64,000 bases of DNA, taken from positions 1 through 64,000 of the forward strand of contig CAIXPF010000106.1 in NCBI GenBank assembly GCA_903921205.1. The letters run 5' to 3'. The DNA comes from an uncultured Acidimicrobiia bacterium. GTDB lineage: Bacteria; Actinomycetota; Acidimicrobiia; Acidimicrobiales; CAIXPF01. A model generated the notes under the pieces. It made no database searches and had not been told where the DNA came from. It was given only the letters and a program-made list of their open reading frames with translations. The position numbers and the translations under genes were made by a program. This document shows positions 7,661 through 15,806 of the stretch, in pieces (the first letter of the stretch is position 1; each line of letters begins with the position of its first letter).

Positions 7661-8695
7661 TCATGCAGGGTCGGTGTGGGGCAGCTCGGGTCGAGACGGT
7701 TGCGCAGCCATCGGCCCGGCAGTGCGGCCGAGCAGGAATGCGGTCGCCTCGGCCACTGCCCGATCGGCCTCGGGAAGCTCGCGGTGATACTGCCAGGTAT
7801 GCCACAGGCCCTCCCACAGGTCGAGTTCGACGGGGGCGCCGGCGGAGCGGGCCCGGCGGACGAAGCGGATGGCCTGATGGCGCAGGTCGTCGGCGGTGCC
7901 GGACTGCACGAGCGTGGGCGGCAACCCGGCGAGCAGCGCCGGGTCGGCATGGCAGGGCGACAGCAGCGGGTCCCGAGGATCGGTTCCCCGCCGGTAGGCC
8001 GCAGCCAACGCACCGGGGTCAGCCCCTGTCGCGGCCGGGTCCCGATCGGTCGGATTGCGGGGTTCGGCATGGTCGAGGTGCGGGCAGAACAGCACCAGGG
8101 CCCCGGGTCGAGGTCCGCCGCCGGCGATCATGCGCAGGGCCACCCCGACGACGAGCGCCCCTCCGGCCGAGTCGCCGGCCAGCGCCACCGGTGCATCGGC
8201 GGCCCGGGCCAGCGTCCGGTAGACCGCGGTCAGGTCGTCGAGCGCGACGGGGTAGGGGTGCTCGGGGGCGAGCCGGTAGTCCACCGAGACCACCCGCACG
8301 GCCCGGGCCAAGCGGGCGGTGATCGGGGCGGCCACCCCGGCGCTGCCCAACACGTACCCGCCCCCGTGGGCGTACACCACGGTGAGCGGGGCGTCGGCAG
8401 GCCCGGCGAGGCGCACCGGGACACCGCCGAGCTCGCCGCGGACGTGGTCGGCCTCGCCGGACACGATGCCCTCGCCCCATGCCCGGTGGATGGCCTCGCG
8501 CCACACCCGCACGGCGCGGTGGTCGGCGAGGTCGGGCAGGCTCGGCAGCTGGTCGCGGACACCGCGGTCGAGCCGGCCCAGGGCCTCCGTCGACAACCGG
8601 CCGTCGCCGCGTCCCTCCGAACGGTCGGGGTCCCCGCTGTGGCCGCCACGCCTGCCACCGGCGTTGACTGCTCGGTTGGCCGGTCGGTCGCTCAT
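7661..8695 (-). CDS. Alpha/beta hydrolase fold-3 (hormone-sensitive lipase family) esterase
   Basis: 344 residues. The HSL-family oxyanion motif HGGG appears in VVYAHGGGYVLGSAG, and the nucleophile elbow is GDSAGGALV. The third catalytic His is probably in the C-terminal GLWHTWQYH. It should hydrolyse short-chain carboxylic esters in the cytoplasm. The N-terminal 40 residues are Arg/Gly-rich and variable. The start ATG 8695 has a good ribosome binding site, GGAGGT, 5 nt upstream. It precedes the PIG-L gene by 79 nt in the same direction. Confidence 0.87.
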   Translation of the reverse strand: MSDRPANRAVNAGGRRGGHSGDPDRSEGRGDGRLSTEALGRLDRGVRDQLPSLPDLADHRAVRVWREAIHRAWGEGIVSGEADHVRGELGGVPVRLAGPADAPLTVVYAHGGGYVLGSAGVAAPITARLARAVRVVSVDYRLAPEHPYPVALDDLTAVYRTLARAADAPVALAGDSAGGALVVGVALRMIAGGGPRPGALVLFCPHLDHAEPRNPTDRDPAATGADPGALAAAYRRGTDPRDPLLSPCHADPALLAGLPPTLVQSGTADDLRHQAIRFVRRARSAGAPVELDLWEGLWHTWQYHRELPEADRAVAEATAFLLGRTAGPMAAQPSRPELPHTDPA

Positions 8696-8759
8696 CGGTG
8701 ACCTCCAGTGCTCGACGGGATGGTGGGGATCGGTCGGACGCCGGGTCCACGGCGCTGAT

Positions 8760-8765
8760 TAGGGT
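8760..8765 (+). promoter_or_regulatory. -10 box of a leaderless promoter (acyl-CoA dehydrogenase operon)
   Basis: TAGGGT exactly 6 nt before ATG 8772. Confidence 0.5.
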
Positions 8766-8771
8766 GAGGCG

Positions 8772-10013
8772 ATGCCCAATAGTGCCATCGCCCTACCGGT
8801 TCCGGACGAACTCGAGGACGTGCTCGACGGGCTGGAGCGCTTCGTGAAGGCCGAGGTGATCGCCCGCAGTGATGCCCACCAGGAGCTGCTCGAGGACGTG
8901 CGCCGGCGCTTCGGGCCCACGGGTGCCTACAGCCCGGAGGTGGTCGAGCTCATCCGCGAGATCCGCATGGCCTCCGCCGAGGCGGGGTACTTCAACCTCG
9001 CGGTGCCCGAGGCCATGGGTGGCGGTGGGATGGGCTACCTGGCGTACCTCGCAGCCTGGGAGCGGATCTACCACCTGTGCGGCGGCCGACGATGGCTGGC
9101 CCAGTTCGCCATCAGCCACTGGGCGTTCGGGCCGAGCGCGGTGCTCGAGCGGGTCACCGACCGGGCGCGGGCCGAGGTGCTGCCGGGCATGATGGCGGGC
9201 GAGACGATGATGTGCTTCGGCATGTCCGAGCCCGACGCCGGCTCCGACGCCACCATGATCCGCACCCGGGCCGAACCCGACGGCGACGGTTGGCGCCTGT
9301 ACGGACGCAAGATCTGGACGACGCACGTCACCATCGCCGAGTGGATGATCGTGCTGGCGGTCACCGATCCCGAGCGGGCCAGGGCCCGACGCGGCGGTAT
9401 CTCGGCGTTCCTGGTGCCGACCTCGGCCGACGGATTCCGGCTCGACCGGGTCATCGGGATGTGGGGCGAGCCGGGCGGGTCCGAGGCCGAGTCGGTCTTC
9501 GACGGCGTGCGGGTCGAGCCGTGGCAGCTCGTCGGTGACCTGCACGAGGGCTTCCAGATCGGCATGTTGGGCGTCTCCCTCGGGCGCATCTACAACACCG
9601 CACGCTCGGTGGGGTTGTCCCGCTGGGCCATCGAGCTCGCCGTCGAGTACGCCAAGCAGCGCCAGGCGTTCGGCCATCCGATCAGCGAGTACCAGGGCGT
9701 GGCGTTCCCGCTGGCCGAAGCCGCCACCGACATCCATGCCGCGCACCTTCTGGGCTGCAATGCGGCGTTGCTGCTCGACCAGGGCCATCGGGCCATCAAG
9801 GAACTGTCCATGGCGAAGACCTTCGCCGTGCGCGCTGCGGTCCGGGCCGTCGATCGGGCCATGCAGACCCACGGGGCGATGGGCTTCACCAACGAGGTGG
9901 GCCTGGCCGAGGCGTACCACGTGCTGCGGGTCATCAACGTCGCCGACGGCACCAACGAGATCCTCAACCGCACGATCTTCCAACGGCTGGCGGGCGGGGA
10001 CACCGATCTGTGA
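8772..10013 (+). CDS. Acyl-CoA dehydrogenase, ACAD10/11-like
   Basis: FAD-dependent enzyme of 413 residues that oxidises acyl-CoA to enoyl-CoA. The FAD/substrate signature MSEPDAGSDATMIRTRAE lies near residue 155, followed by YGRKIWTTH. The C-terminal helix domain has QTHGAMGFTNE and ends with VINVADGTNEI. At the position of the usual catalytic Glu (YEGT in MCAD) this protein has Asp (ADGT), as ACAD10/11-type enzymes do. It is first in a three-gene operon: the dehydrogenase of 10051 follows after 37 nt and a second acyl-CoA dehydrogenase overlaps that, suggesting breakdown of a branched or unusual acyl-CoA. Confidence 0.9.
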   Translation: MPNSAIALPVPDELEDVLDGLERFVKAEVIARSDAHQELLEDVRRRFGPTGAYSPEVVELIREIRMASAEAGYFNLAVPEAMGGGGMGYLAYLAAWERIYHLCGGRRWLAQFAISHWAFGPSAVLERVTDRARAEVLPGMMAGETMMCFGMSEPDAGSDATMIRTRAEPDGDGWRLYGRKIWTTHVTIAEWMIVLAVTDPERARARRGGISAFLVPTSADGFRLDRVIGMWGEPGGSEAESVFDGVRVEPWQLVGDLHEGFQIGMLGVSLGRIYNTARSVGLSRWAIELAVEYAKQRQAFGHPISEYQGVAFPLAEAATDIHAAHLLGCNAALLLDQGHRAIKELSMAKTFAVRAAVRAVDRAMQTHGAMGFTNEVGLAEAYHVLRVINVADGTNEILNRTIFQRLAGGDTDL

Positions 10014-10050
10014 GCGCGCCGGCGCTCACCGGGGAGCAGGGGGAACACGG

Positions 10051-10983
10051 ATGAAGCTGGGATTCATCGGACTGGGCACGATGGGCCGCCACATGGCCCG
10101 GCACCTGGTCGAGGCCGGTCACGAGGTGACGGTGCACGACCTGCGCCCCGAGGCCGCCGAGGAGCACCTTGCGGCGGGGGCACGGTGGTCCGACACCGTC
10201 GCCGGCGCGGCAGCGGGGGCCGAGGCGGTCTTCACGTCGCTGCCCGGCCCGCCCGAGGTGCAAGCCGTGGCCCTCGGGGACGGGGGCCTGTTGGAGGCGA
10301 TGGATCCGGGCAGCGCCTGGTTCGACCTGTCCACCAACTCACCGACGGTGCTGCGCGACCTCCATGCCCGCTTTGCCGAGCGCGGCGTGTTCGTGTTCGA
10401 CGCCCCGGTGTCGGGTGGGCCCCGCGGGGCAGCGAACCGCAAGTTGGCGATCTGGCTGGGCGGCGATGCCGAGGTGTACGGCCGCTTCGAGCCGGTGCTG
10501 CGCGACTTCTCCGACCAACCGGTGCGGGTCGGCGAGATCGGGGCCGGTTCGGTGGCCAAGTTGGCCCACAACTGCGCCGGGTACGTGGTGCAGACCGCGC
10601 TGGCCGAGGTGATGACCATGGGCGTCAAGGCCGGGGTCGACCCGTTGGAACTGTTCACGGCCATCCGGCAGGGGGCCATCGGGCGACGCCGGACCTTCGA
10701 CGGTCTCGTCGAGCAGTTCCTGCCGGGCGAGTACGAGCCGCCGGCGTTCGCCCTGCGCCTGGCCCACAAGGACGTGAGCCTGGCCTGCGCACTCGGCCGG
10801 GAACAGGGCGTGCCGATGCGCTTGGCCAACCTGACCCTCGAGGAGATGACCGAGGCAATGGGACGGGGCTGGGGCGGGCTCGACTCCCGTTCGCCCATGC
10901 GACTGCAACAGGAACGGGCCGGGCTCGACATCCGGGTCGACCGCGCCGACATCCGTGCGGCGCTGGAGGCCGATCCGACATGA
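10051..10983 (+). CDS. NAD(P)-dependent 3-hydroxyisobutyrate dehydrogenase family oxidoreductase
   Basis: Beta-hydroxyacid dehydrogenase of 310 residues. The N-terminal Rossmann signature is GFIGLGTMGRHMARHL (residues 4-19). The substrate-binding motif is DAPVSGGPRGA near residue 120, and the catalytic Lys region is GAGSVAKLAHNCAGY near residue 172. It oxidises small hydroxy acids such as 3-hydroxyisobutyrate, tartronate semialdehyde precursors or related compounds. ATG 10051 follows GGGGGAAC at a sensible distance. Its stop overlaps the next ATG by 4 nt (ATGA). With flanking acyl-CoA dehydrogenases, valine-type or branched-acid catabolism is a reasonable guess. Confidence 0.88.
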   Translation: MKLGFIGLGTMGRHMARHLVEAGHEVTVHDLRPEAAEEHLAAGARWSDTVAGAAAGAEAVFTSLPGPPEVQAVALGDGGLLEAMDPGSAWFDLSTNSPTVLRDLHARFAERGVFVFDAPVSGGPRGAANRKLAIWLGGDAEVYGRFEPVLRDFSDQPVRVGEIGAGSVAKLAHNCAGYVVQTALAEVMTMGVKAGVDPLELFTAIRQGAIGRRRTFDGLVEQFLPGEYEPPAFALRLAHKDVSLACALGREQGVPMRLANLTLEEMTEAMGRGWGGLDSRSPMRLQQERAGLDIRVDRADIRAALEADPT

Positions 10984-12245
10984 GCGCAGCGACACGGCCC
11001 GAACCGGGGACGCAGACGTCGACCACGCCGGGTGTTCCGTCGATCCGGGCCGAAGCCCGGGCCTGGCTGGCCGAGAACTGGGATCCCGGCCTCGACGCCG
11101 CAACCTGGCTCGCCCGGGTCGTCGACGCCGGCTGGTCGGCACCGAGTTGGCCGGTCGAATGGTTCGGCAAGGGCGTGTCACCGGATGACGCCCGCACCGT
11201 GGACGACGAGTTCCGGGCCGTGGGTGCCGGTGGGTACGGCCAGGACGTGACCAACCTGTGGGCGAACACGGTGCTCGCCTTCGGCCAGGATGCGCTGAAG
11301 CGGCAGTTGCTGCGACCGCTGTTGCTGCAGCAGGTCGACATGTGCCTGCTCTACAGCGAGCCCGGCGCGGGATCCGACCTCGCCGCGGTCCAGACCAGGG
11401 CCGTACGCGACGGCGACGAATGGATCGTCAACGGCCAGAAGGTGTGGACGTCCGGCGGCCGCCAGGCCGAGTACGCACTGCTCATCGCCCGTACCGACTG
11501 GGATGTTCCCAAGCACCGGGGGATCACGTTCTTCTTCCTGCCGATGCGTCAGGCCGGCGTCGAGGTCCGGCCGATCCGGCAGGCCACCGGAGACTCCCGC
11601 TTCAACGAGGTGTTCCTCACCGACGCCCGGGTGCCCGACGCCAACCGGCTCGGCGAGCTCAACGGCGGCTGGTGGGTGCTGCAGACCGCCCTGATGTACG
11701 AGCGTGCGGTGATGGGTGTGGCCCAGCGGCGCGACGCCGCGAAGGAGGCGGCGAAGGTCGACCGCGACCCGACCTCGGAATGGTCGGCCCCGGTTCCCGA
11801 CCTCGAGCTGGTCGAGTTGGCCCGGCGCCAGGGCCGTACCACCGACCCGCTGGTCCGCCAGGACCTCGCCCGGCTGCATGCCATGCGCACGGTCAACGAC
11901 TGGAACGGACGCCGGGCCAAGGCCGCGATGCAGCAGGGCTCGTCGACGCCGTTGGCCTCGCTGGGCAAGCTGGCCATGTCGAACATCCTGCACTTCGCCG
12001 GCCGTCTGCAGGTGTCGCTGCTCGGCATGGAGGGCACGCTCGCCGGTGCGCAGTGGCCCGAGGCGGCTGATGCCACCTATGCCATGCTGAACGCCTACTT
12101 CACCTCGATCGGCGGCGGGACCGACCAGGTGCAGCGCAACATCATCGGTGAACGCATCCTGGGCCTGCCCCGGGAGCCGGAGGTCGACAAGCACCTCCCG
12201 TTCCGGGAGGTGCGAAAGTCGCCGGAGCGCACGCTGACGCGCTGA
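10980..12245 (+). CDS. Acyl-CoA dehydrogenase, FadE type
   Basis: 421 residues with the FAD/acyl-CoA motif YSEPGAGSDLAAVQTRA near residue 125 and NGQKVWTSGGRQAEY after it. The C-terminus has SIGGGTDQVQRNIIGERILG, the pattern of actinobacterial FadE proteins whose usual Glu position is Gly, so the base must lie elsewhere or in a partner subunit. A middle insertion (residues 255-300) differs from the first acyl-CoA dehydrogenase of the operon, so the two are not recent duplicates. They could be alpha and beta subunits of a heteromer like steroid-degrading FadE pairs, or act on different substrates. Confidence 0.88.
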   Translation: MSAATRPEPGTQTSTTPGVPSIRAEARAWLAENWDPGLDAATWLARVVDAGWSAPSWPVEWFGKGVSPDDARTVDDEFRAVGAGGYGQDVTNLWANTVLAFGQDALKRQLLRPLLLQQVDMCLLYSEPGAGSDLAAVQTRAVRDGDEWIVNGQKVWTSGGRQAEYALLIARTDWDVPKHRGITFFFLPMRQAGVEVRPIRQATGDSRFNEVFLTDARVPDANRLGELNGGWWVLQTALMYERAVMGVAQRRDAAKEAAKVDRDPTSEWSAPVPDLELVELARRQGRTTDPLVRQDLARLHAMRTVNDWNGRRAKAAMQQGSSTPLASLGKLAMSNILHFAGRLQVSLLGMEGTLAGAQWPEAADATYAMLNAYFTSIGGGTDQVQRNIIGERILGLPREPEVDKHLPFREVRKSPERTLTR

Positions 12246-12313
12246 GCGGGGAACCGGCTCGGCGAGTCCGGCGATTCCGGCCCGTCGGCCCGGGCCCGCT
12301 GACGACCGGGTCC

Positions 12314-12355
12314 GGACCGGCCGGTACGTACCCGGTGGTACGTGCCGGCCGGTCC
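12314..12355. terminator. Bidirectional terminator hairpin
   Basis: Arms 12314-12330 and 12339-12355 pair over 17 bp, with one G-U, around the 8-nt loop CCCGGTGG. It lies between the convergent acyl-CoA dehydrogenase operon and the FAH-family gene. It has no T-run. Confidence 0.7.
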
Positions 12356-12368
12356 GCGATCCAGGGGA

Positions 12369-13223
12369 TCACTGCGGGTCGGCGACCACCGGGTTGGTCA
12401 AGGTGCCCAGGCCGGTGATCTCCACCCGGACGGTGTCGCCGGCCTTCATGAACCCGGGCGGGTTCATGGCCATGCCGACGCCTTCGGGGGTCCCGGTGGC
12501 GATGACCGTGCCGGGCAGCAGCGTGCAGGCGGTGGACAGGTGCTCGATGAGCTCGGCCACCGGGAAGATCATGTTGGTGGTGTTGCCGTCCTGGCGCAGC
12601 TCGTCGTTCAGCCAGGTCTTGATCGACAGTGCCTGCGGGTCCGGGACCTCGTCCGCCGTGGTCAGCCACGGGCCGATGGGGCCGTGGGTGTCCCACGACT
12701 TGCCCATCGTCATCGTCGCCGAGCGGCGCTGCCAGTCACGTACCGACACGTCGTTGACGATGAGGTAGCCGGCCACGTAACCGAGGGCGTCGGCGGCCTT
12801 GACGCGCTTGGCGGTACGGCCGATGACCACACCGAGCTCGCCCTCGTAGTCGACCATGTCCGGCGCCGGGGAGGGGATGATCACGTCGCCACCGGGGCCG
12901 TTGACGCAGGTGGCCTGCTTGTTGAACACCACCGGGACCTTCGGGGCCTCGCGGCCGGCCTCGGCGATGTGCAGCGCGTAGTTCAGGCCGATGGCCAGGA
13001 ACTCCGGCGGGCGGACCACGGGGGCCTCGAGGGTCACCGACGCCAGCGGCAGGCGGGCCGCCCCGGCGACGAGCGCGGCAACGGCGTCGATCCCGGGGCC
13101 CTCGAGCAGCCCGCCGATGTCGGTCGGCAGGGACGCATCGGCGGAGCCGACGTCGGCGATCTCGTCGCCTTGCACGACACCGAGGCGGGTGCGGCCGTCG
13201 TGGGTGAAACGGGCGATCTTCAT
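12369..13223 (-). CDS. Fumarylacetoacetate hydrolase family protein
   Basis: 284 residues. This metal-dependent family includes acylpyruvases, 2-hydroxyhepta-dienedioate isomerases and oxaloacetate decarboxylases. The metal-binding acidic residues are in VDYEGELGVVIG near residue 125, followed by GYLIVNDVSVRDWQRR and the Lys-Ser-Trp-Asp motif GKSWDTHGPIGPW. The small N-terminal domain (MKIARFTHDGRTRLGVVQGD) is typical of the YisK/Rv2993c group. A ribosome binding site GGAGG lies about 6 nt before ATG 13223. Its promoter must lie in the gap shared with the divergent folP gene. The exact substrate is unknown. Confidence 0.88.
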   Translation of the reverse strand: MKIARFTHDGRTRLGVVQGDEIADVGSADASLPTDIGGLLEGPGIDAVAALVAGAARLPLASVTLEAPVVRPPEFLAIGLNYALHIAEAGREAPKVPVVFNKQATCVNGPGGDVIIPSPAPDMVDYEGELGVVIGRTAKRVKAADALGYVAGYLIVNDVSVRDWQRRSATMTMGKSWDTHGPIGPWLTTADEVPDPQALSIKTWLNDELRQDGNTTNMIFPVAELIEHLSTACTLLPGTVIATGTPEGVGMAMNPPGFMKAGDTVRVEITGLGTLTNPVVADPQ

Positions 13224-13357
13224 CGAAGCCTCCAGCGCCGGGGCGCGATCGGTTGCGGTGGTGGGACAAACCTGGCCGACCGGTTGGTCGATGCGGCCGG
13301 CGAGACGCTAGCGCGGCGATTCGGCGCCCGACGGCCGGCCGGTGGGAGGATGCCGGG

Positions 13358-14299
13358 GTGAGCTCCGCCGACGACCCTCGTGCTTCCTCCTCGACCGTGT
13401 CCTCCGGTGGGTGGGCCGGGTCGGTGATCCCCCCGCTGGTGCTGCCGGACCGGGTGTTCGACAGCTGGCCGGCCATCATGGGCGTGGTCAACGCCAGCCC
13501 CGAGTCCTTCTCCGACGGTGGCGACCTGGTGGGTGTCGACGCCCAGGTGGCACGCGCCGAGGCGCTGGTGGAGGCGGGTGCCACCATCATCGACGTGGGC
13601 GGCGAGTCAGGGGTCACCAACCGTCCGGCCCTCGACGCCCAGGAGGAGGTCGACCGGGTCCTGCCGTTGGTGAAACGCCTGGTGGCACTGGGCATGGTGG
13701 TGTCGGTGGACACCTGGAAGGTGCCGGTGGCCCGGGCGGTGCTCGAGGCCGGTGCGCAGATCCTCAACGACGTCAGCGGCCTGCGCGACCCCGGCCTCGC
13801 CGAGGTCTGCGCCGAGACCGGGGCCGCGCTGGTCATCATGCATACCCGGGCTGAGCCGAAGAAGAAGGAGTTCCCCGTCTACGACGACGTGGTGGCCGAC
13901 GTGGTGTCGTTCCTGCGGGAGAAGATGGCCCTCGCTCACTCGCTGGGGGTGGCCCCCGACCGCATCGTGCTGGATCCCGGCCCCGATTTCGCCAAGACCC
14001 CGGCGGAGACCATCACCGTGCTCCGCCACGTCGACCAGGTGGTGGCGCTGGGCCGGCCGGTGCTGCTGGCCATCTCCCGTAAGGACTTCATCGGTGCGTT
14101 GACCCACCGGCGCCCCCGCGCCCGCGATGCCGGCACCCTCGCTGCGGTCGGCGCCGGCCTCGATGCCGGGGGTGCGATCGTGCGGGTCCACGATGTCGCC
14201 GCGGTGCAGGACTACCTGACGGTGCGGGCCGCGTTGCGCGGTCAGCTCGTGGTGCCCGACGACCTCACGCTCGCCGAGGAACTGCGGCGCGAGCGGTAG
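13358..14299 (+). CDS. folP: Dihydropteroate synthase
   Basis: Condenses p-aminobenzoate with the pterin pyrophosphate to give dihydropteroate in folate synthesis. TIM-barrel motifs are visible in order: IMGVVNASPESFSDGG (pterin loop 1), GATIIDVGGESG, VVSVDTWKVPVA, ILNDVSGL, DPGPDFAKT, and ISRKDFIGAL. The start GTG 13358 follows the ribosome binding site GGGAGGA with 8 nt spacing, giving 313 residues with a variable N-terminus of about 40. Next to gpgS, as M. tuberculosis folP2 (Rv1207) is next to gpgS (Rv1208), so the FolP2-type paralog, whose enzyme activity is disputed, should be kept in mind. The 3' end overlaps the convergent reductase gene by 58 nt. Confidence 0.88.
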   Translation: MSSADDPRASSSTVSSGGWAGSVIPPLVLPDRVFDSWPAIMGVVNASPESFSDGGDLVGVDAQVARAEALVEAGATIIDVGGESGVTNRPALDAQEEVDRVLPLVKRLVALGMVVSVDTWKVPVARAVLEAGAQILNDVSGLRDPGLAEVCAETGAALVIMHTRAEPKKKEFPVYDDVVADVVSFLREKMALAHSLGVAPDRIVLDPGPDFAKTPAETITVLRHVDQVVALGRPVLLAISRKDFIGALTHRRPRARDAGTLAAVGAGLDAGGAIVRVHDVAAVQDYLTVRAALRGQLVVPDDLTLAEELRRER

Positions 14300-14877
14300 C
14301 GGAGGAACAGGTAACCGTCGTCGTGCAGCACATGGCGGAGCTCCCATGGCTCGCCGGTGACCACGGAGGGGCCGACGGCCACCCTGCTGCTGTCGCCGCC
14401 GAGCACCCGGGGGCTGACCGTGAGGAACAGCTCGTCGACCAGGCCCGCCGCCAGAAGCTGCCCGTTGAGCGTCGGGCCGCCCTCGCTCACCACCACCTGA
14501 CCGGCGAGTCCGTCGAGCAGGCGGGAGAGGTCGACATCCGCTTCGCCCGGCCGGGGCCGTACCAGCTCGGTCGTGTCGGCCGCAGCGAGCTCGGCGAGGT
14601 CGCCGAGGTCGCCGGTCCGGCTGACCACGTACAGCCGTTTCGGGGCCCGGATCGGCCGGTACCGCTCGGTACGCACGGTGGCCGCTCCGACGAGGATCGC
14701 ATCGGCGGCGGCCCGGGCCAGCCGCAGGATCTGCTGGTCGGTGGGGTTGCCGAGCGGGCCGCTGAGCCCGCCCATGGTCGACGCGCCGTCGACCGACGCG
14801 ATCATCGACATCACCACCCAGGCCCGCTGAGCCGGCGGAGCGTCGACCCGGTAGAAGCGGTCGAGATCCTCGATCAC
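14242..14877 (-). CDS. Pyrimidine reductase family protein (RibD C-terminal / dihydrofolate-reductase-like domain)
   Basis: 211 residues. The RibD-C fold is seen in VVMSMIASVDGAST near residue 20, ADAILVGAATVRTERY near residue 55, and VVVSEGGPTLNGQLLAAGLVDELFLTVSP in the second half (NADPH-binding Gly motif and following helix). Such stand-alone domains use NADPH to reduce pterin- or flavin-pathway intermediates. Position in a folate operon suggests a role as a non-classical dihydrofolate or pterin reductase, but riboflavin synthesis is possible. GTG 14877 overlaps the gpgS stop as GTGA. The last 19 codons are antisense to folP, an unusual convergent overlap. Confidence 0.8.
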   Translation of the reverse strand: MIEDLDRFYRVDAPPAQRAWVVMSMIASVDGASTMGGLSGPLGNPTDQQILRLARAAADAILVGAATVRTERYRPIRAPKRLYVVSRTGDLGDLAELAAADTTELVRPRPGEADVDLSRLLDGLAGQVVVSEGGPTLNGQLLAAGLVDELFLTVSPRVLGGDSSRVAVGPSVVTGEPWELRHVLHDDGYLFLRYRSRRSSSASVRSSGTTS

Positions 14878-15806
14878 GAGCCGACGCCCTGCTCGGCCGT
14901 TCGCTGCGACGGCCGGGCAGAGTCCGGGCTGCGCAGGCCGGCCATGGGCGGCCACTGCACGAGGGGCACCTCGACCGCCGAGCCATCGGCCCGCTGCAGG
15001 TCGACCTTGCCGTCCTCGGTGGGCAGGCCGATCCGGTCGAGCACGACCTGCAGGACCTCGGTGGCCTGGACCGCCAGGGCGGACAGGGGCTGGTGGCGGT
15101 GCCGCCGGACCCCGAGATCGACCTGAACCAGGCTGTCGAGCCCGAACCGGTGGCTGACGTCGATGAGCAGCCCGGTCTCCACGCCGTAGCCCTGCACGAA
15201 CGGGACGGCCTCGAGTACCTCGCGTCGCCCGGCCATCTCCCCGGCCAGCGGTTGGCGCAACGCCGCCAGTCCGGGGAAGAACCGCGACAGCAGCGGACGG
15301 GCGACCAGCTCGGTGACCCGACCTCCGCCGTGGCCGCCCTCCACGGTCGGACGGTCGTAGAAGCCCTTGACGAACCCGATCGCCGGGTCCTCGAGCAGCG
15401 GTGCGACCAGTCCGCACACGTACCCGGCCCGGAACGAGGTCACGTCGGCGTCGCACCAGACGATGACGTCACCGGTGGCGGCGGCGAGGCTGCGCCACAG
15501 CACGTTGCCCTTGCCACGTCCGGGACCGACCTCGGGCAGGACCGTGTCGACGGTGACCACCCGTGCGCCGTGCGCTGCGGCCACCGCCGCAGTGGCGTCG
15601 GTGGAGCCGTCGTCGAGGACCAGCAGCTCGTCGACCAGTGCGGCGCCGTCGGGGGCCATCAGCTCAGCGGTGATGACGTCGAGGATCGCCCCCACGGTGT
15701 TGGCCTCGTTGCGTGCCGGCAGGCACACCGAGATGGTGGTGGCGCCCTTGCGTCGGGCCAACGCGGCCGGGTCGAGCTCGGCCGGCTCGTAGAGGCGGAC
15801 GCTCAC
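14874..15806 (-). CDS. gpgS: Glucosyl-3-phosphoglycerate synthase
   Basis: Transfers glucose to 3-phosphoglycerate, the first step to glucosylglycerate, which primes mycobacterial methylglucose lipopolysaccharides and serves as an osmolyte. 310 residues of GT-A fold: CLPARNEANTVGAILDVI near residue 28, LDDGSTDAT, GPGRGKGNVLWRSL, the metal motif WCDADV, and QPLAGEMAGRRE with VQGYGVETGLLID, all characteristic of the GT81 family. GTG 15806 overlaps the FolBK stop as GTGA, and its own stop overlaps the next gene. The neighbouring folP matches the M. tuberculosis arrangement. Confidence 0.9.
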   Translation of the reverse strand: MSVRLYEPAELDPAALARRKGATTISVCLPARNEANTVGAILDVITAELMAPDGAALVDELLVLDDGSTDATAAVAAAHGARVVTVDTVLPEVGPGRGKGNVLWRSLAAATGDVIVWCDADVTSFRAGYVCGLVAPLLEDPAIGFVKGFYDRPTVEGGHGGGRVTELVARPLLSRFFPGLAALRQPLAGEMAGRREVLEAVPFVQGYGVETGLLIDVSHRFGLDSLVQVDLGVRRHRHQPLSALAVQATEVLQVVLDRIGLPTEDGKVDLQRADGSAVEVPLVQWPPMAGLRSPDSARPSQRTAEQGVGS

